The notes beneath the pieces are model-generated. The model saw only the letters and a list, made by a program, of their open reading frames with translations. It did no database searches and had not been told where the DNA came from. This document shows, in pieces, positions 46,065 to 53,342 of a stretch of 64,000 bases of DNA. The position numbers were made by a program, and so were the translations under genes. The stretch is from Candidatus Leptofilum gracile (GTDB lineage: Bacteria; Chloroflexota; Anaerolineae; Promineifilales; Promineifilaceae). Positions within the stretch are counted from its first letter, which is position 1, and each line of letters opens with the position of its first letter. The stretch spans positions 806,001 to 870,000 of the forward strand of contig JADJOJ010000007.1 in assembly GCA_016713825.1 (NCBI GenBank), read 5' to 3'.

Positions 46065-46322
46065 ATGTATCAGGAATCCAGGCAAATACGGGGCATTCCC
46101 CTTTGGTTATTGCGGGAATATTTAGAAGAGTTGGGCGGAACGGCCGTTAGTGAAACCAAAGTTCAGGGTGACGGCTGGACTATAACGCTGGCCAAAATGG
46201 AACCGTTCGCCATTGGCTCTTTGCGTGTTGGCCAGGTAATGATGGAAATAGAGGGAGAAGATGAGGCCATCGCCCGTCTTAATCCCATGCTAGAAAAGAA
46301 AACAATGCGTGCCGGCGCATAA
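46065..46322 (+). CDS. Small conserved-looking protein next to MoaD, possibly DUF1952-type
   Basis: 85 residues: MYQESRQIRGIPLWLLREYL then LEELGGTAV, WTITLAKMEPFAIGSLRVGQ and EIEGEDEAIARLNPMLEKKT. Predicted alpha-beta fold with a helix first and then three or four strands. It starts three bases after the moaD stop, so it is co-translated. Small proteins of this size beside MoaD and AOR genes occur in Thermus and Chloroflexota and have been listed as DUF1952; I give that name with low confidence. No catalytic motif seen. It probably serves the same pterin-cofactor or AOR function. Confidence 0.65.
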   Translation: MYQESRQIRGIPLWLLREYLEELGGTAVSETKVQGDGWTITLAKMEPFAIGSLRVGQVMMEIEGEDEAIARLNPMLEKKTMRAGA

Positions 46323-46324
46323 AA

Positions 46325-46392
46325 AAGAAATTGGGTAATTGAGTAATTTCATCAATTACCCAATTACCCAATTACAAAATTACTAATTTCTC
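46325..46392. repeat. Short tandem repeat hairpin, (GGGTAATT)n / (CAATTACC)n
   Basis: GGGTAATT, GAGTAATT then CAATTACC, CAATTACC, CAATTACA, AAATTACT: period 8, separating the convergent MoaD operon and AOR gene. Confidence 0.87.
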
Positions 46393-46395
46393 AGA

Positions 46396-48231
46396 TTACA
46401 GAATCGCCAGTTCTTTCAGCTTACCTTCTGGCACCACACCGTTTTGCCAACCGCGAGCCGTGTAGTACTCATCCAGCATCAAATCCAGTTCACAAACGTG
46501 CCCTTCAGAGCCAGGATTGGTTGACGGTTCTTCAAGAAAACGCTTCGGCAGGTAGTCACTCCCTTCACCGTGCCCAGCCAGATTGTTGTAGTACCGCTCC
46601 AGGTTGTAGATGCGCTCACCAGTTACCAGCACATCATCGGCCGTAAATTCGTCAATGCCTACAAAGGCCGCATACTGCTGCGCGTACTCGTCGGCACCCA
46701 TGGCAAACGCGCTAAATTTGCACAAATCCAGGCTGTCTGAAAATGCGTGAATATCCTGGAAGATTTTTACAAGTTCGCCCTTCCCTTTCCATTCCAACGG
46801 ATCAACACTTAACGATTGGAAAGGCATGATGTTTAGCTCGGCGGCTGGCGTATAAGCACGCAGATGGCAAGCGCCACGGTTACTGGTAGCGTAAGCAATG
46901 CCCATCCCCTTCAGGCCACGCGGATCATAAGCCGGAATGCCCTGGCCTTTCACCGACATAGCAATTTCTGGATGCCCAAAGTGGTTGGCCACAGCGTTGA
47001 CGCCATTAGCCAGCACATCGCCAACGCCTTCGCGCCGGGCAACTTTTTCAATGGTAGCAACCATAGACATGTAGTCGCCTTCGGCCAAACCACCATCACC
47101 ATTGGTATATCCTTTGGTAGAAGCTTCAATGTACGTAGCCAGCACGTCTCCAATTTCAATAGCGTCCATGCCCAGGTCATTTGCCTGGTCAATCATTTTG
47201 GCCACAGAGGCAATATTGTCGTTGCCACAGTTCGCACCCAGCGCCCAGGCGGGTTCATATTCCACACTTTCCATGCGCAGGCCAGCAAATTCACCTTCGG
47301 TAATTTCAACTTCTTTTTTACAGGCAACGGGACAAGCGTGGCAGGTGGGGTCGTTGACCAAAATATTTTCATTGACGTATTCACCGCTAAGCGCTTCGGC
47401 TCTTTCGCCAAAGGAGGTGGTACGGCCGTTTAGCGCCGGCAAAGCGCCCATGGTGTTGGTAATGTTCATCAAAACATTGGTGCCATAAACAGACAACCCG
47501 CCCTTTCTGGGGCTGGTAATGTTGGCTTCATCCATTATGGATGACAAAGCGCGTGAATGTGCCGGTTTCCAATTTTCCTGGCTGGCAGGCTTTGGCATCT
47601 TTTTCTTGGCCTTGATCACCACAGCCTTCAAATTTTTGCTGCCGCCCACGCACCCAGTACCTCCGCGCCCACTGGCACGGTCATCTTCATTAACCCAGCA
47701 AGCGTACTTCACCAAGTTTTCACCCGCCTGCCCAATCGCCATGACCGTTAAATCTTTTTTGCCATACTCTTCCTGGAAAGTCTTGATGGTCTCATGAATG
47801 CCCTTGCCCCAAACGTGAGAAGCATCTCGCAGTTCAATCGTGTTTGTTGCTTCCTCAATGTACAGGTACATCGGTTTATCGGCTTTGCCCTTAAAAATGA
47901 GCCCATCGTACCCAGCCCACCGCATACGAGCCGCAGACCAGCCACCATGATGGCTGTCGGTCACCGTTCCGGTTAATGGAGATTTGGTCACAATGGCCAT
48001 ACGGCCGCTCATATTGGCGGCCGTTCCAGTAAGGGGGCCATTCATGAAGCAAAGCCAGTTGTCTGGCGAAAGCGGATCCACGGTAGGCCCGGCTTCCAGC
48101 ATATAACGCACACCCAGACCACGGGCACCAATATACTTCAGGGCCCAATCTTCCGGGATCGGTTTTACCTCGATCTTTTTATTGGTCATATCCACATGTG
48201 CGATACGGTTTGCATATCCTTTAAGATTCAT
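46396..48231 (-). CDS. Tungsten-type aldehyde ferredoxin oxidoreductase (AOR family)
   Basis: Oxidises an aldehyde to an acid (or reduces it) with ferredoxin, using a bis-pterin tungsten cofactor and a [4Fe-4S] cluster. About 611 residues. Start ATG 48231 (MNLKGYANRIAHVDMTNKK) after GGAGAAG. N-terminal pterin-binding domain: YIGARGLGVRYML, FMNGPLTGTAANMSGRMAIV, DSHHGGWSAARMRWAGYDGL, GRGGTGCVGGSKNLKAVVIK; cluster ligands TCHACPVACKKEVE (Cys-x2-Cys-x3-Cys, about 295) and a fourth in LDLCKFSAFA; pterin loop YDPRGLKGMGIAYATSNRGA. The family lacks a predictable substrate from sequence. No ferredoxin or electron partner adjacent, but a MoaD-like gene and a globin-MoaD gene lie across the gap, so tungstopterin supply and regulation are the likely links. 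Confidence 0.92.
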   Translation of the reverse strand: MNLKGYANRIAHVDMTNKKIEVKPIPEDWALKYIGARGLGVRYMLEAGPTVDPLSPDNWLCFMNGPLTGTAANMSGRMAIVTKSPLTGTVTDSHHGGWSAARMRWAGYDGLIFKGKADKPMYLYIEEATNTIELRDASHVWGKGIHETIKTFQEEYGKKDLTVMAIGQAGENLVKYACWVNEDDRASGRGGTGCVGGSKNLKAVVIKAKKKMPKPASQENWKPAHSRALSSIMDEANITSPRKGGLSVYGTNVLMNITNTMGALPALNGRTTSFGERAEALSGEYVNENILVNDPTCHACPVACKKEVEITEGEFAGLRMESVEYEPAWALGANCGNDNIASVAKMIDQANDLGMDAIEIGDVLATYIEASTKGYTNGDGGLAEGDYMSMVATIEKVARREGVGDVLANGVNAVANHFGHPEIAMSVKGQGIPAYDPRGLKGMGIAYATSNRGACHLRAYTPAAELNIMPFQSLSVDPLEWKGKGELVKIFQDIHAFSDSLDLCKFSAFAMGADEYAQQYAAFVGIDEFTADDVLVTGERIYNLERYYNNLAGHGEGSDYLPKRFLEEPSTNPGSEGHVCELDLMLDEYYTARGWQNGVVPEGKLKELAIL

Positions 48232-48496
48232 TTGTCTTCTCCATTTTGTTTGGCTGTGCACCTTTTGACTTGGGCAACAAAATTGTAAACCAGGATTTAT
48301 GAAAATATTTGTTTGAGGCTGTTGGAGACGTGCTTAAAACGCTATAGGTTTTCCAGAAAGACAACCTAAAATTGGGAGAGTAATTGCTGAATTAGTAAAA
48401 CAAGGTAGGACACCTCCTTGTTCGATTCTCTTAAACCGGAATTAGTTTACAAATTCTTAGAGATTTGTGCAACTTGAACAAAGCCTTGCAAAACCA

Positions 48497-48895
48497 CTAG
48501 TGCAAATGTTCGGGGCCAAAATGATCTGGAAGGAGTGCGTAGAGGGTGGTGTCACGGCCGTTTCCTGCCCCATCCACCAAATAAACCGGCACATCCCGGG
48601 CAAATTCGGTAAGCACCTGGCGGCACGCGCCGCAGGGCGACCCGGCGTTGTCGGTGGCTACGGCGACGGCCAGGATTTTGCGGTAACCGGCGGTGATAGC
48701 GGTGGTAACGGCCGTTCGCTCCGCGCAAATCGTCAGGCCATAGGATGAATTTTCTACATTCACCCCGGTAACAATCGTACCATCTTCCATCAGCAGCGCC
48801 GCACCGACGGGGTAGTTTGAATAGGGGGCATACGCCTGCTGTCGCACCTCGATTGCCGCCTGAATGAGCGCCGTTCGTTGTTCCTGGCTGACCAT
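48497..48895 (-). CDS. cdd: Cytidine deaminase
   Basis: Converts cytidine and deoxycytidine to uridine for pyrimidine salvage. 132 residues: AYAPYSNYPVGAALLMEDGT, GVNVENSSYGLTICAERTA (zinc Cys and catalytic Glu in CAE) and SPCGACRQVLTEF (two zinc Cys in PCGAC). Length and motif order are normal for the tetrameric homologue. The last 15 residues are looser. Start ATG 48895 is preceded by GGAGT on the minus strand. Immediately downstream of the GlmU-like gene, separated by a repeat-like gap. One iterated palindrome encodes the TAVTTAI stretch. Confidence 0.95.
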   Translation of the reverse strand: MVSQEQRTALIQAAIEVRQQAYAPYSNYPVGAALLMEDGTIVTGVNVENSSYGLTICAERTAVTTAITAGYRKILAVAVATDNAGSPCGACRQVLTEFARDVPVYLVDGAGNGRDTTLYALLPDHFGPEHLH

Positions 48896-48952
48896 GATCG
48901 ACTCCTGCTAAAATGCGAATTGCCCACTTAACAATTCACACTTCACAATTCT

Positions 48953-49981
48953 TTATTCTCCATTCTTCATCACCGTAAAAGGCGCAACGGCCGTTCCCGC
49001 CACCAAAGCCACCCCTTCAACCACTGCCTGTTCGATACGGCAATTATCGCCAACGGCCGTATTGCGCAAAATGGTATTGGGGCCGATGATGCAATCTGCG
49101 CCAACGGCCGTTTGCCCCTGCAAATAGCTGTTCGGCCAGATCACCGTATCCTGCCCAATGGTAACATCGGGGTCGATGTAGGTGCTGTCTGGGTCCACAA
49201 TCGTCACGCCCTGGGCCAGCCAGCGGTTAGTGGCCCGCTGCCGAAACGCCTTTTCCACGGCAACCATCTCCGCCCGCGTCCCAGCCCCCAAGCATTCGGT
49301 GACATCATCAATAACGGCCGTGGCCACAAGCTCACCTTGCTGTACCGCCAGTTCAATCATATCGGTGAGGTAATATTCCGGCCCGTTCCGCGCCTGGCGC
49401 AGCGGCAGATGGGCAATATTTTGCCACAGCCAATCGGCGTTGAAACAGTAGACCCCGGCATTTTGTTCGCGAATCGCCAGGAGTTCAGCCGCATTCGGCT
49501 CCCGCGCGGCCTGGGCCACTTCCAAGATATTGGTCACACGGCCGTTTTCATCCCGAATCACCCGGCCAAATGTTGAATCTGGGCTGCCCATCACGCTGAG
49601 CATAGCCACAGCGGCCTCTGTTTCCGCTTGCAAATCGGCCATCTTTTGCAACGTTTCCCTTTGCAGCAGCGGCATATCGGCATAAGCAATAATCACCTGG
49701 TCAGACACGCCCACGAGCACAGGCGTGGCCATTTGGGCGGCATGCCCCGTGCCCAGCGGCTTTTGCTGCACCGCATACTGCGCCCGCCCGCCAAACAGCT
49801 GCTGCACGCCATCGCGCCCTTTGCCAATGATGAGAACTGGGGGAATAGGGGTGAGGGAAACGGCCGTATCGAACAAATGCTGCACCATCGGCTTCCCCCC
49901 CACTTCATGCAAAATTTTTTGCTTCTTAGACAACATACGGCTGCCTTGCCCAGCAGCCAAAATCACAATCGCTAAACTCAT
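48953..49981 (-). CDS. GlmU-like nucleotidyltransferase with a short left-handed beta helix
   Basis: 342 residues. N-terminal uridylyl/nucleotidyltransferase: MSLAIVILAAGQGSRMLSKK (LxAGxGxRM loop), KPLGTGHAAQMA, IIAYADMPLLQ (Asp that binds Mg), GPEYYLTDMIE. The tail has hexapeptide-repeat turns (TIVDPDSTYIDPDVTIGQDT, IGPNTILRNTAVGDNCRIEQ), enough for about five or six coils, while full GlmU has about ten plus an acetyltransferase active site. So it likely makes UDP-GlcNAc or another NDP-sugar but probably lacks acetyltransferase activity; a second enzyme would be needed. Six iterated palindromes fall in the gene, the highest density seen. The start is next to a tandem repeat hairpin and has no ribosome site. 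Confidence 0.83.
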   Translation of the reverse strand: MSLAIVILAAGQGSRMLSKKQKILHEVGGKPMVQHLFDTAVSLTPIPPVLIIGKGRDGVQQLFGGRAQYAVQQKPLGTGHAAQMATPVLVGVSDQVIIAYADMPLLQRETLQKMADLQAETEAAVAMLSVMGSPDSTFGRVIRDENGRVTNILEVAQAAREPNAAELLAIREQNAGVYCFNADWLWQNIAHLPLRQARNGPEYYLTDMIELAVQQGELVATAVIDDVTECLGAGTRAEMVAVEKAFRQRATNRWLAQGVTIVDPDSTYIDPDVTIGQDTVIWPNSYLQGQTAVGADCIIGPNTILRNTAVGDNCRIEQAVVEGVALVAGTAVAPFTVMKNGE

Positions 49982-49984
49982 ATA

Positions 49985-50052
49985 AAAATAATTGGGTAGT
50001 TGGGCAATTGGGTAATTGGCAATTACATAATTACCTAATTACCCAATTACAA
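49985..50052. repeat. Short tandem repeat hairpin, (GGGTAATT)n / (AATTACCC)n
   Basis: GGGTAGTT, GGGCAATT, GGGTAATT, then GCAATTAC, ATAATTAC, CTAATTAC, CCAATTAC: clean period 8 and complementary arms, directly upstream of the GlmU-like start codon. Confidence 0.9.
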
Positions 50053-50065
50053 TTCATTCTGGGAT

Positions 50066-50098
50066 AAAAAAAGGACTGAGTACAAAACCCAGTCCTTT
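50066..50098 (-). terminator. Intrinsic terminator downstream of tRNA-Gln
   Basis: AAAGGACTG (50070-50078) pairs with CAGTCCTTT (50090-50098); on the minus strand the hairpin is followed by a run of at least seven T residues. It ends the tRNA transcript. Confidence 0.8.
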
Positions 50099-50103
50099 AC
50101 TGC

Positions 50104-50174
50104 TGCGGTGCCTGGATTCGAACCAGGGAGTGGCGGATTCAAAGTCCGCTGCCTTACCACTTGGCGACACCGCA
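50104..50174 (-). tRNA. tRNA-Gln (anticodon TTG)
   Basis: Read on the minus strand from 50174: acceptor arm TGCGGTG pairs with CACCGCA at 50104-50110; D arm GTCGCCAAGTGGTAAGGCA; anticodon stem GCGGA/TCCGC with loop CTTTGAA, anticodon TTG; T arm CCTGG TTCGAAT CCAGG. The 3' CCA is not encoded (GCA follows). 71 bases, normal size. Own terminator downstream. Confidence 0.95.
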
Positions 50175-50224
50175 AAGACGGGCAGATGTTAGCACAATGA
50201 GTATCGGATGGCAAGATTGATTGG

Positions 50225-50301
50225 AAGTTCAACAAGGTCATTGAGCAATTGGGGAATTGAGTCATTTTTATCAGCAATTACCCAATGACTCCATAACATC
50301 A
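50225..50301. repeat. Degenerate short tandem repeat hairpin
   Basis: GTCATTGAGCAATTGGGGAATTGAGTCATT then AATTACCCAATGACTCC: a decayed member of the AATTACCC family between recR and tRNA-Gln. Confidence 0.65.
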
Positions 50302-50904
50302 TTACAATTCTTGCCGCCCCTCTAATGCCCGGCCCAGCGTAATTTCATCCGTGTACTCCAGGTCGCCGCCCACGGGCAGGCCACGCGCCAGGCGGGTGAG
50401 CCGCACGCCGGATTCTACCAGACGGCGCTGGAGGTAAAGCGCGGTCGATTCCCCTTCCAGCGTCGGGTTGGTGGCCAGGATAATCTCCTGAAAATCGCTT
50501 TGCTGTACACGAGACACCAGTTCGTTAATCTTCAAATCTTCCGGGCCGACCCCTTCAACTGGGGAAATAGCACCGTGCAGGACGTGGTAACGGCCGTTAA
50601 ACGCCTGCGACCGTTCAATGGCCAACACATCCAGCGGCTCCTCCACCACGCACAAAATCCGGTCATCCCGCGCCGAATCGGTGCAAAGCTGGCACGGATC
50701 TTCCTCCGTGATGTGAAAGCAGCGGCTGCAAAAGATGGTACGCTCCTTCATATCCTGAAGCGCGTGCGCCAAATCCAACGCCTGCTCATCGGCCATGCGC
50801 AGCAGGTAAAAGGTGAGCCGCGCCGCCGACTTGGGGCCAATGCCCGGCAGGCGAGAAAACTCGTTAATGAGCCGCTGCACCGGCAGTGGTAAGGCCGAGG
50901 CCAT
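50302..50904 (-). CDS. recR: Recombination protein RecR
   Basis: Forms the RecFOR clamp that loads RecA at gaps. 200 residues with the N-terminal helix-hairpin-helix LINEFSRLPGIGPKSAARLT, zinc finger CSRCFHITEEDPCQLC, and a Toprim domain (ILCVVEEPLDVLAIERS, LATNPTLEGESTALYL, RLARGLPVGGDLEYTDEITL). All landmarks intact. ATG 50904 directly follows the ybaB stop codon (50905-50907), so translation is coupled. Third gene of the dnaX-ybaB-recR operon, a common order in bacteria. Confidence 0.96.
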   Translation of the reverse strand: MASALPLPVQRLINEFSRLPGIGPKSAARLTFYLLRMADEQALDLAHALQDMKERTIFCSRCFHITEEDPCQLCTDSARDDRILCVVEEPLDVLAIERSQAFNGRYHVLHGAISPVEGVGPEDLKINELVSRVQQSDFQEIILATNPTLEGESTALYLQRRLVESGVRLTRLARGLPVGGDLEYTDEITLGRALEGRQEL

Positions 50905-51288
50905 TTAGCCTAACCCCAGGCCGCCCAGCAAATCGTTCAGGCCACCGCCTAAACCGCCGGTAATGCCTTCCATACGCTCGGCAGCCAATGCCTGGGATTG
51001 CTCAATGGCAGCATTCACGCCCGCCACGAGCATATCTTGCAGCATCTCCACATCTTCTGGGTTGAGCAGATCAGGGTTCACCGTGATGGCTTGAACACGC
51101 TGATGCCCGGTGATAACAATGCTAATCGCCCCCCCACCAGCGGTGACGGTGAGCGTTTCATTTTCCAGCGCCGACTGAGCCGTGGCCATTTGCTCCTGCA
51201 TTTGCTGCATCTGGTTCATCAGGCCGCCCGCACTGGGCATTTTGTTCTTTGCCGGCTTGGGTCGCCCGCGAAATGATCGTTTTGACAT
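50905..51288 (-). CDS. ybaB: YbaB/EbfC nucleoid-associated protein
   Basis: 127 residues from MSKRSFRGRPK; the upstream in-frame Met lacks support. The N-terminal 20 residues are basic, then an EbfC-type fold: LMNQMQQMQEQMATAQSALE, a beta hairpin (TVTAGGGAISIVITGHQRVQ) and NPEDVEMLQDMLVAGVNAAI, with a Gly/Leu-rich tail (GLGGGLNDLLGGLGLG). Forms a dimer with helical arms that bind DNA. Preceded by AAGGAG; lies between dnaX and recR, the usual place. Confidence 0.93.
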   Translation of the reverse strand: MSKRSFRGRPKPAKNKMPSAGGLMNQMQQMQEQMATAQSALENETLTVTAGGGAISIVITGHQRVQAITVNPDLLNPEDVEMLQDMLVAGVNAAIEQSQALAAERMEGITGGLGGGLNDLLGGLGLG

Positions 51289-51303
51289 AGTTTGCTCCTT
51301 CTC

Positions 51304-51388
51304 TATCATGAAAAGTGAAAAGCAAAAAGTGACAGGTGGCCAAACCGGCCTTCACTTTTCACTTTTCACCTGTTACTTTTTACTAAAA
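51304..51388. repeat. Short tandem repeat hairpin, (AAAAGTG)n / (CACTTTT)n
   Basis: GAAAAGTGAAAAGCAAAAAGTG on one side and CACTTTTCACTTTTCAC plus TACTTTTTAC on the other, 7-base period, centred on GGCCAAACCGGCC. It interrupts the dnaX-ybaB operon without coding for anything. Confidence 0.85.
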
Positions 51389-51391
51389 AAA

Positions 51392-53020
51392 TTACTCATC
51401 TAAAACAGTCCCGCCCAGCTCTTCGGCCAGGGCGCGAAAATCGGCGGGCTGCACGGGCACGGTGTATTCGCTGGTGACCACACCACGAACAGTGGTATCT
51501 TGCCCCAGCAGCTCCGTTAAAATATCGCTCACCAGCGGGATTGCCCCGGCCTGGTTGTCAAATTTATCTTTGAACAGCGGATAGTCGAAGCCAATAACCA
51601 GGGTGCGCCCTTCGGCGGCAAGCGGTTTGCCCATGTTGAGCAAAGCCGGCAAATTTTTAATTTTATCACCAGAACGGGCTACCAAATCGGACCAGATGGC
51701 CTGGACTTCGCGCACGGCGAGGGGTTTGGCCGCTGGCTTGCTGGGCGCTTTGGCCGCTGGCTGGCTGGGTTGTGGTTGTGGCGCTGTTTCCGTGAGCGGT
51801 GGTTCTGGCATGGGGGGCACGGCCGTTTGCACCACCCCCTTCTCTTCTTGTTGCTTTTTGGGCTCTGGTTTGGCGGGTGGCGGGGTAGCGATTGGGGCAG
51901 GAACGGCCGTTACTACCCCCACAGCAGGCAGCGGTTTGTCTGGCAGCAGCTCAATGAACGCCATCTCCAGCGGCAGCTGCGGCTGCCAACTGCCAGCAGC
52001 TACCAATGCCGCCTCGTTAAACCGCTTAATTGCCTCGATGAGGCCCTGCCGGGGGGCGCGCTGTGCCTGGGCCAGCATCTCCTGCCGCTGCTCTGGCGTT
52101 GCCTCCAGCGGCAGCGCCTCCCCAGCAGCTTGCAGCAGCAGCAGCTCTCGCAAGTAAGCCACCATTTGGCGGCAAAATTGGCGCGGGTCTGTGCCCGAGC
52201 CAAGCGCTTCATGGATGAGAGCCAATCCGCCAGCCCCGTTGCGATTGAGCCAGGCGTCGGTGAGCCGCACCACCGCCTCGTTGGAGGCGGTGCCTAGCAC
52301 CATTTGCGTCCGCTCGGCGGTGATCACATCATCTTTGCTCACAACCAGCTGATCTAGCAAACTTTCGGCATCGCGCAGGCTGCCCGCGCCCTGGCGAGCG
52401 ATCATTTGCAGCGCTTCTGGCTCGATGGTGAACCCTTCTTTGTCGGCCAGCCAGCGCAGCCGTTGGCTGATTTCTTCTTGGTTGAGCAGGCGGAAATTGA
52501 ACTGTTGGCAGCGGGATTTGATGGTGATAGGGACTTTATGCTCTTCCGTCGTCGCCAAAATAAACTTAATCCAGTCAGGCGGTTCCTCTAACGTTTTTAG
52601 CAGCGCGTTGAAGGCGGCATTAGAGAGCATGTGCACTTCATCAATGATGTACACTTTGTATCGAACGCCAACCCCTGGATGGAACTTGACCATATCTCGC
52701 AGTTCCCGAATATCATCCACACCTGTGTGGGAGGCGGCATCAATTTCGATTAAGTCCAAAAAATTACCGTTGCCAATCGACCGACAAACGGAACATTCGC
52801 CACACGGCCGTTCTGCTAAATTTTCATGCAGGCAGTTGACGGCTTTGGCCAGCAGGCGGGCGCTGGTGGTTTTGCCGGTGCCTCGTGGACCACAAAACAG
52901 GTACGCGTGACCCAACCGGTCAGCCGCGACGCTATTTTTCAGGGTGCGCGTCACGTGTTCCTGGCCAATCACATCATCAAATCGAGCGGGCCGCCATTTG
53001 CGGTACAGGGCTTGGGACAT
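51392..53020 (-). CDS. dnaX: DNA polymerase III subunit gamma/tau
   Basis: Clamp-loader ATPase of the replicative polymerase. 542 residues: MSQALYRKWRPARFDDVIGQ, Walker A FCGPRGTGKTTSARLLA, zinc-binding CGECSVCRSI, Walker B-type KVYIIDEVHMLS, sensor 1 KFILATTEEHK and domain III to about residue 365. After that comes a Pro/Ala/Lys-rich linker (about 370-440) with four iterated palindromes nearby and a C-terminal tau-like domain (VQAIWSDLVARSGDKIKNLP). No slippery A-run for programmed frameshift was noted in the linker. First gene of dnaX-ybaB-recR, transcribed away from the kinase-AAA-TPR gene. Confidence 0.94.
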   Translation of the reverse strand: MSQALYRKWRPARFDDVIGQEHVTRTLKNSVAADRLGHAYLFCGPRGTGKTTSARLLAKAVNCLHENLAERPCGECSVCRSIGNGNFLDLIEIDAASHTGVDDIRELRDMVKFHPGVGVRYKVYIIDEVHMLSNAAFNALLKTLEEPPDWIKFILATTEEHKVPITIKSRCQQFNFRLLNQEEISQRLRWLADKEGFTIEPEALQMIARQGAGSLRDAESLLDQLVVSKDDVITAERTQMVLGTASNEAVVRLTDAWLNRNGAGGLALIHEALGSGTDPRQFCRQMVAYLRELLLLQAAGEALPLEATPEQRQEMLAQAQRAPRQGLIEAIKRFNEAALVAAGSWQPQLPLEMAFIELLPDKPLPAVGVVTAVPAPIATPPPAKPEPKKQQEEKGVVQTAVPPMPEPPLTETAPQPQPSQPAAKAPSKPAAKPLAVREVQAIWSDLVARSGDKIKNLPALLNMGKPLAAEGRTLVIGFDYPLFKDKFDNQAGAIPLVSDILTELLGQDTTVRGVVTSEYTVPVQPADFRALAEELGGTVLDE

Positions 53021-53342
53021 GGTGTTAGTTTAACATTCCCCCTACCCCCTGACAAGCTGAGTAACTGAGCCTGTCAGCAAACGTTCAGGGGCAAAAAGTA
53101 CCCCATTGGCTGGTATTGCGCCCCAGAAGTTTGCCGGAGATTCTTGGCGATGGCGCAGCGCTTAAACAGCCCAACGCACTCAACATAATGTTGCGTTGGC
53201 GATTTCCGGGGGCGTGTACTAGTACCTATGTTAAACGCGTCCGGTATAATCGCTCGTTCATTTATGATATAATTTTGGCCAACAATAGGGTGATAACACC
53301 ATATCCGGCAACAACATCGAACAGGTTTTGTCCTGAAAAAGC
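53021..53342. other. Intergenic region between divergent dnaX and the kinase gene
   Basis: No gene of its own. A -10 box TATAAT is at 53245-53250 and a second one, with an extended -10 form (TGATATAAT), at 53265-53273, the latter about 70 bases before the kinase ATG. The region is otherwise unstructured, with a few CAACGCAAC/GTTGCGTTGGCG stretches around 53165-53205 that are weakly self-complementary. The promoter of dnaX was not found. Confidence 0.5.
53265..53273 (+). promoter_or_regulatory. Extended -10 promoter element of the kinase gene
   Basis: TGATATAAT matches TGnTATAAT; no good -35 box upstream. A second TATAAT lies 23 bases before it. Confidence 0.5.

Noticed and set aside
51700..51900. 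Programmed frameshift site in dnaX producing gamma
   Set aside because: No A6-type slippery run with a hairpin was seen in the linker; the frame runs through to the tau-like end.
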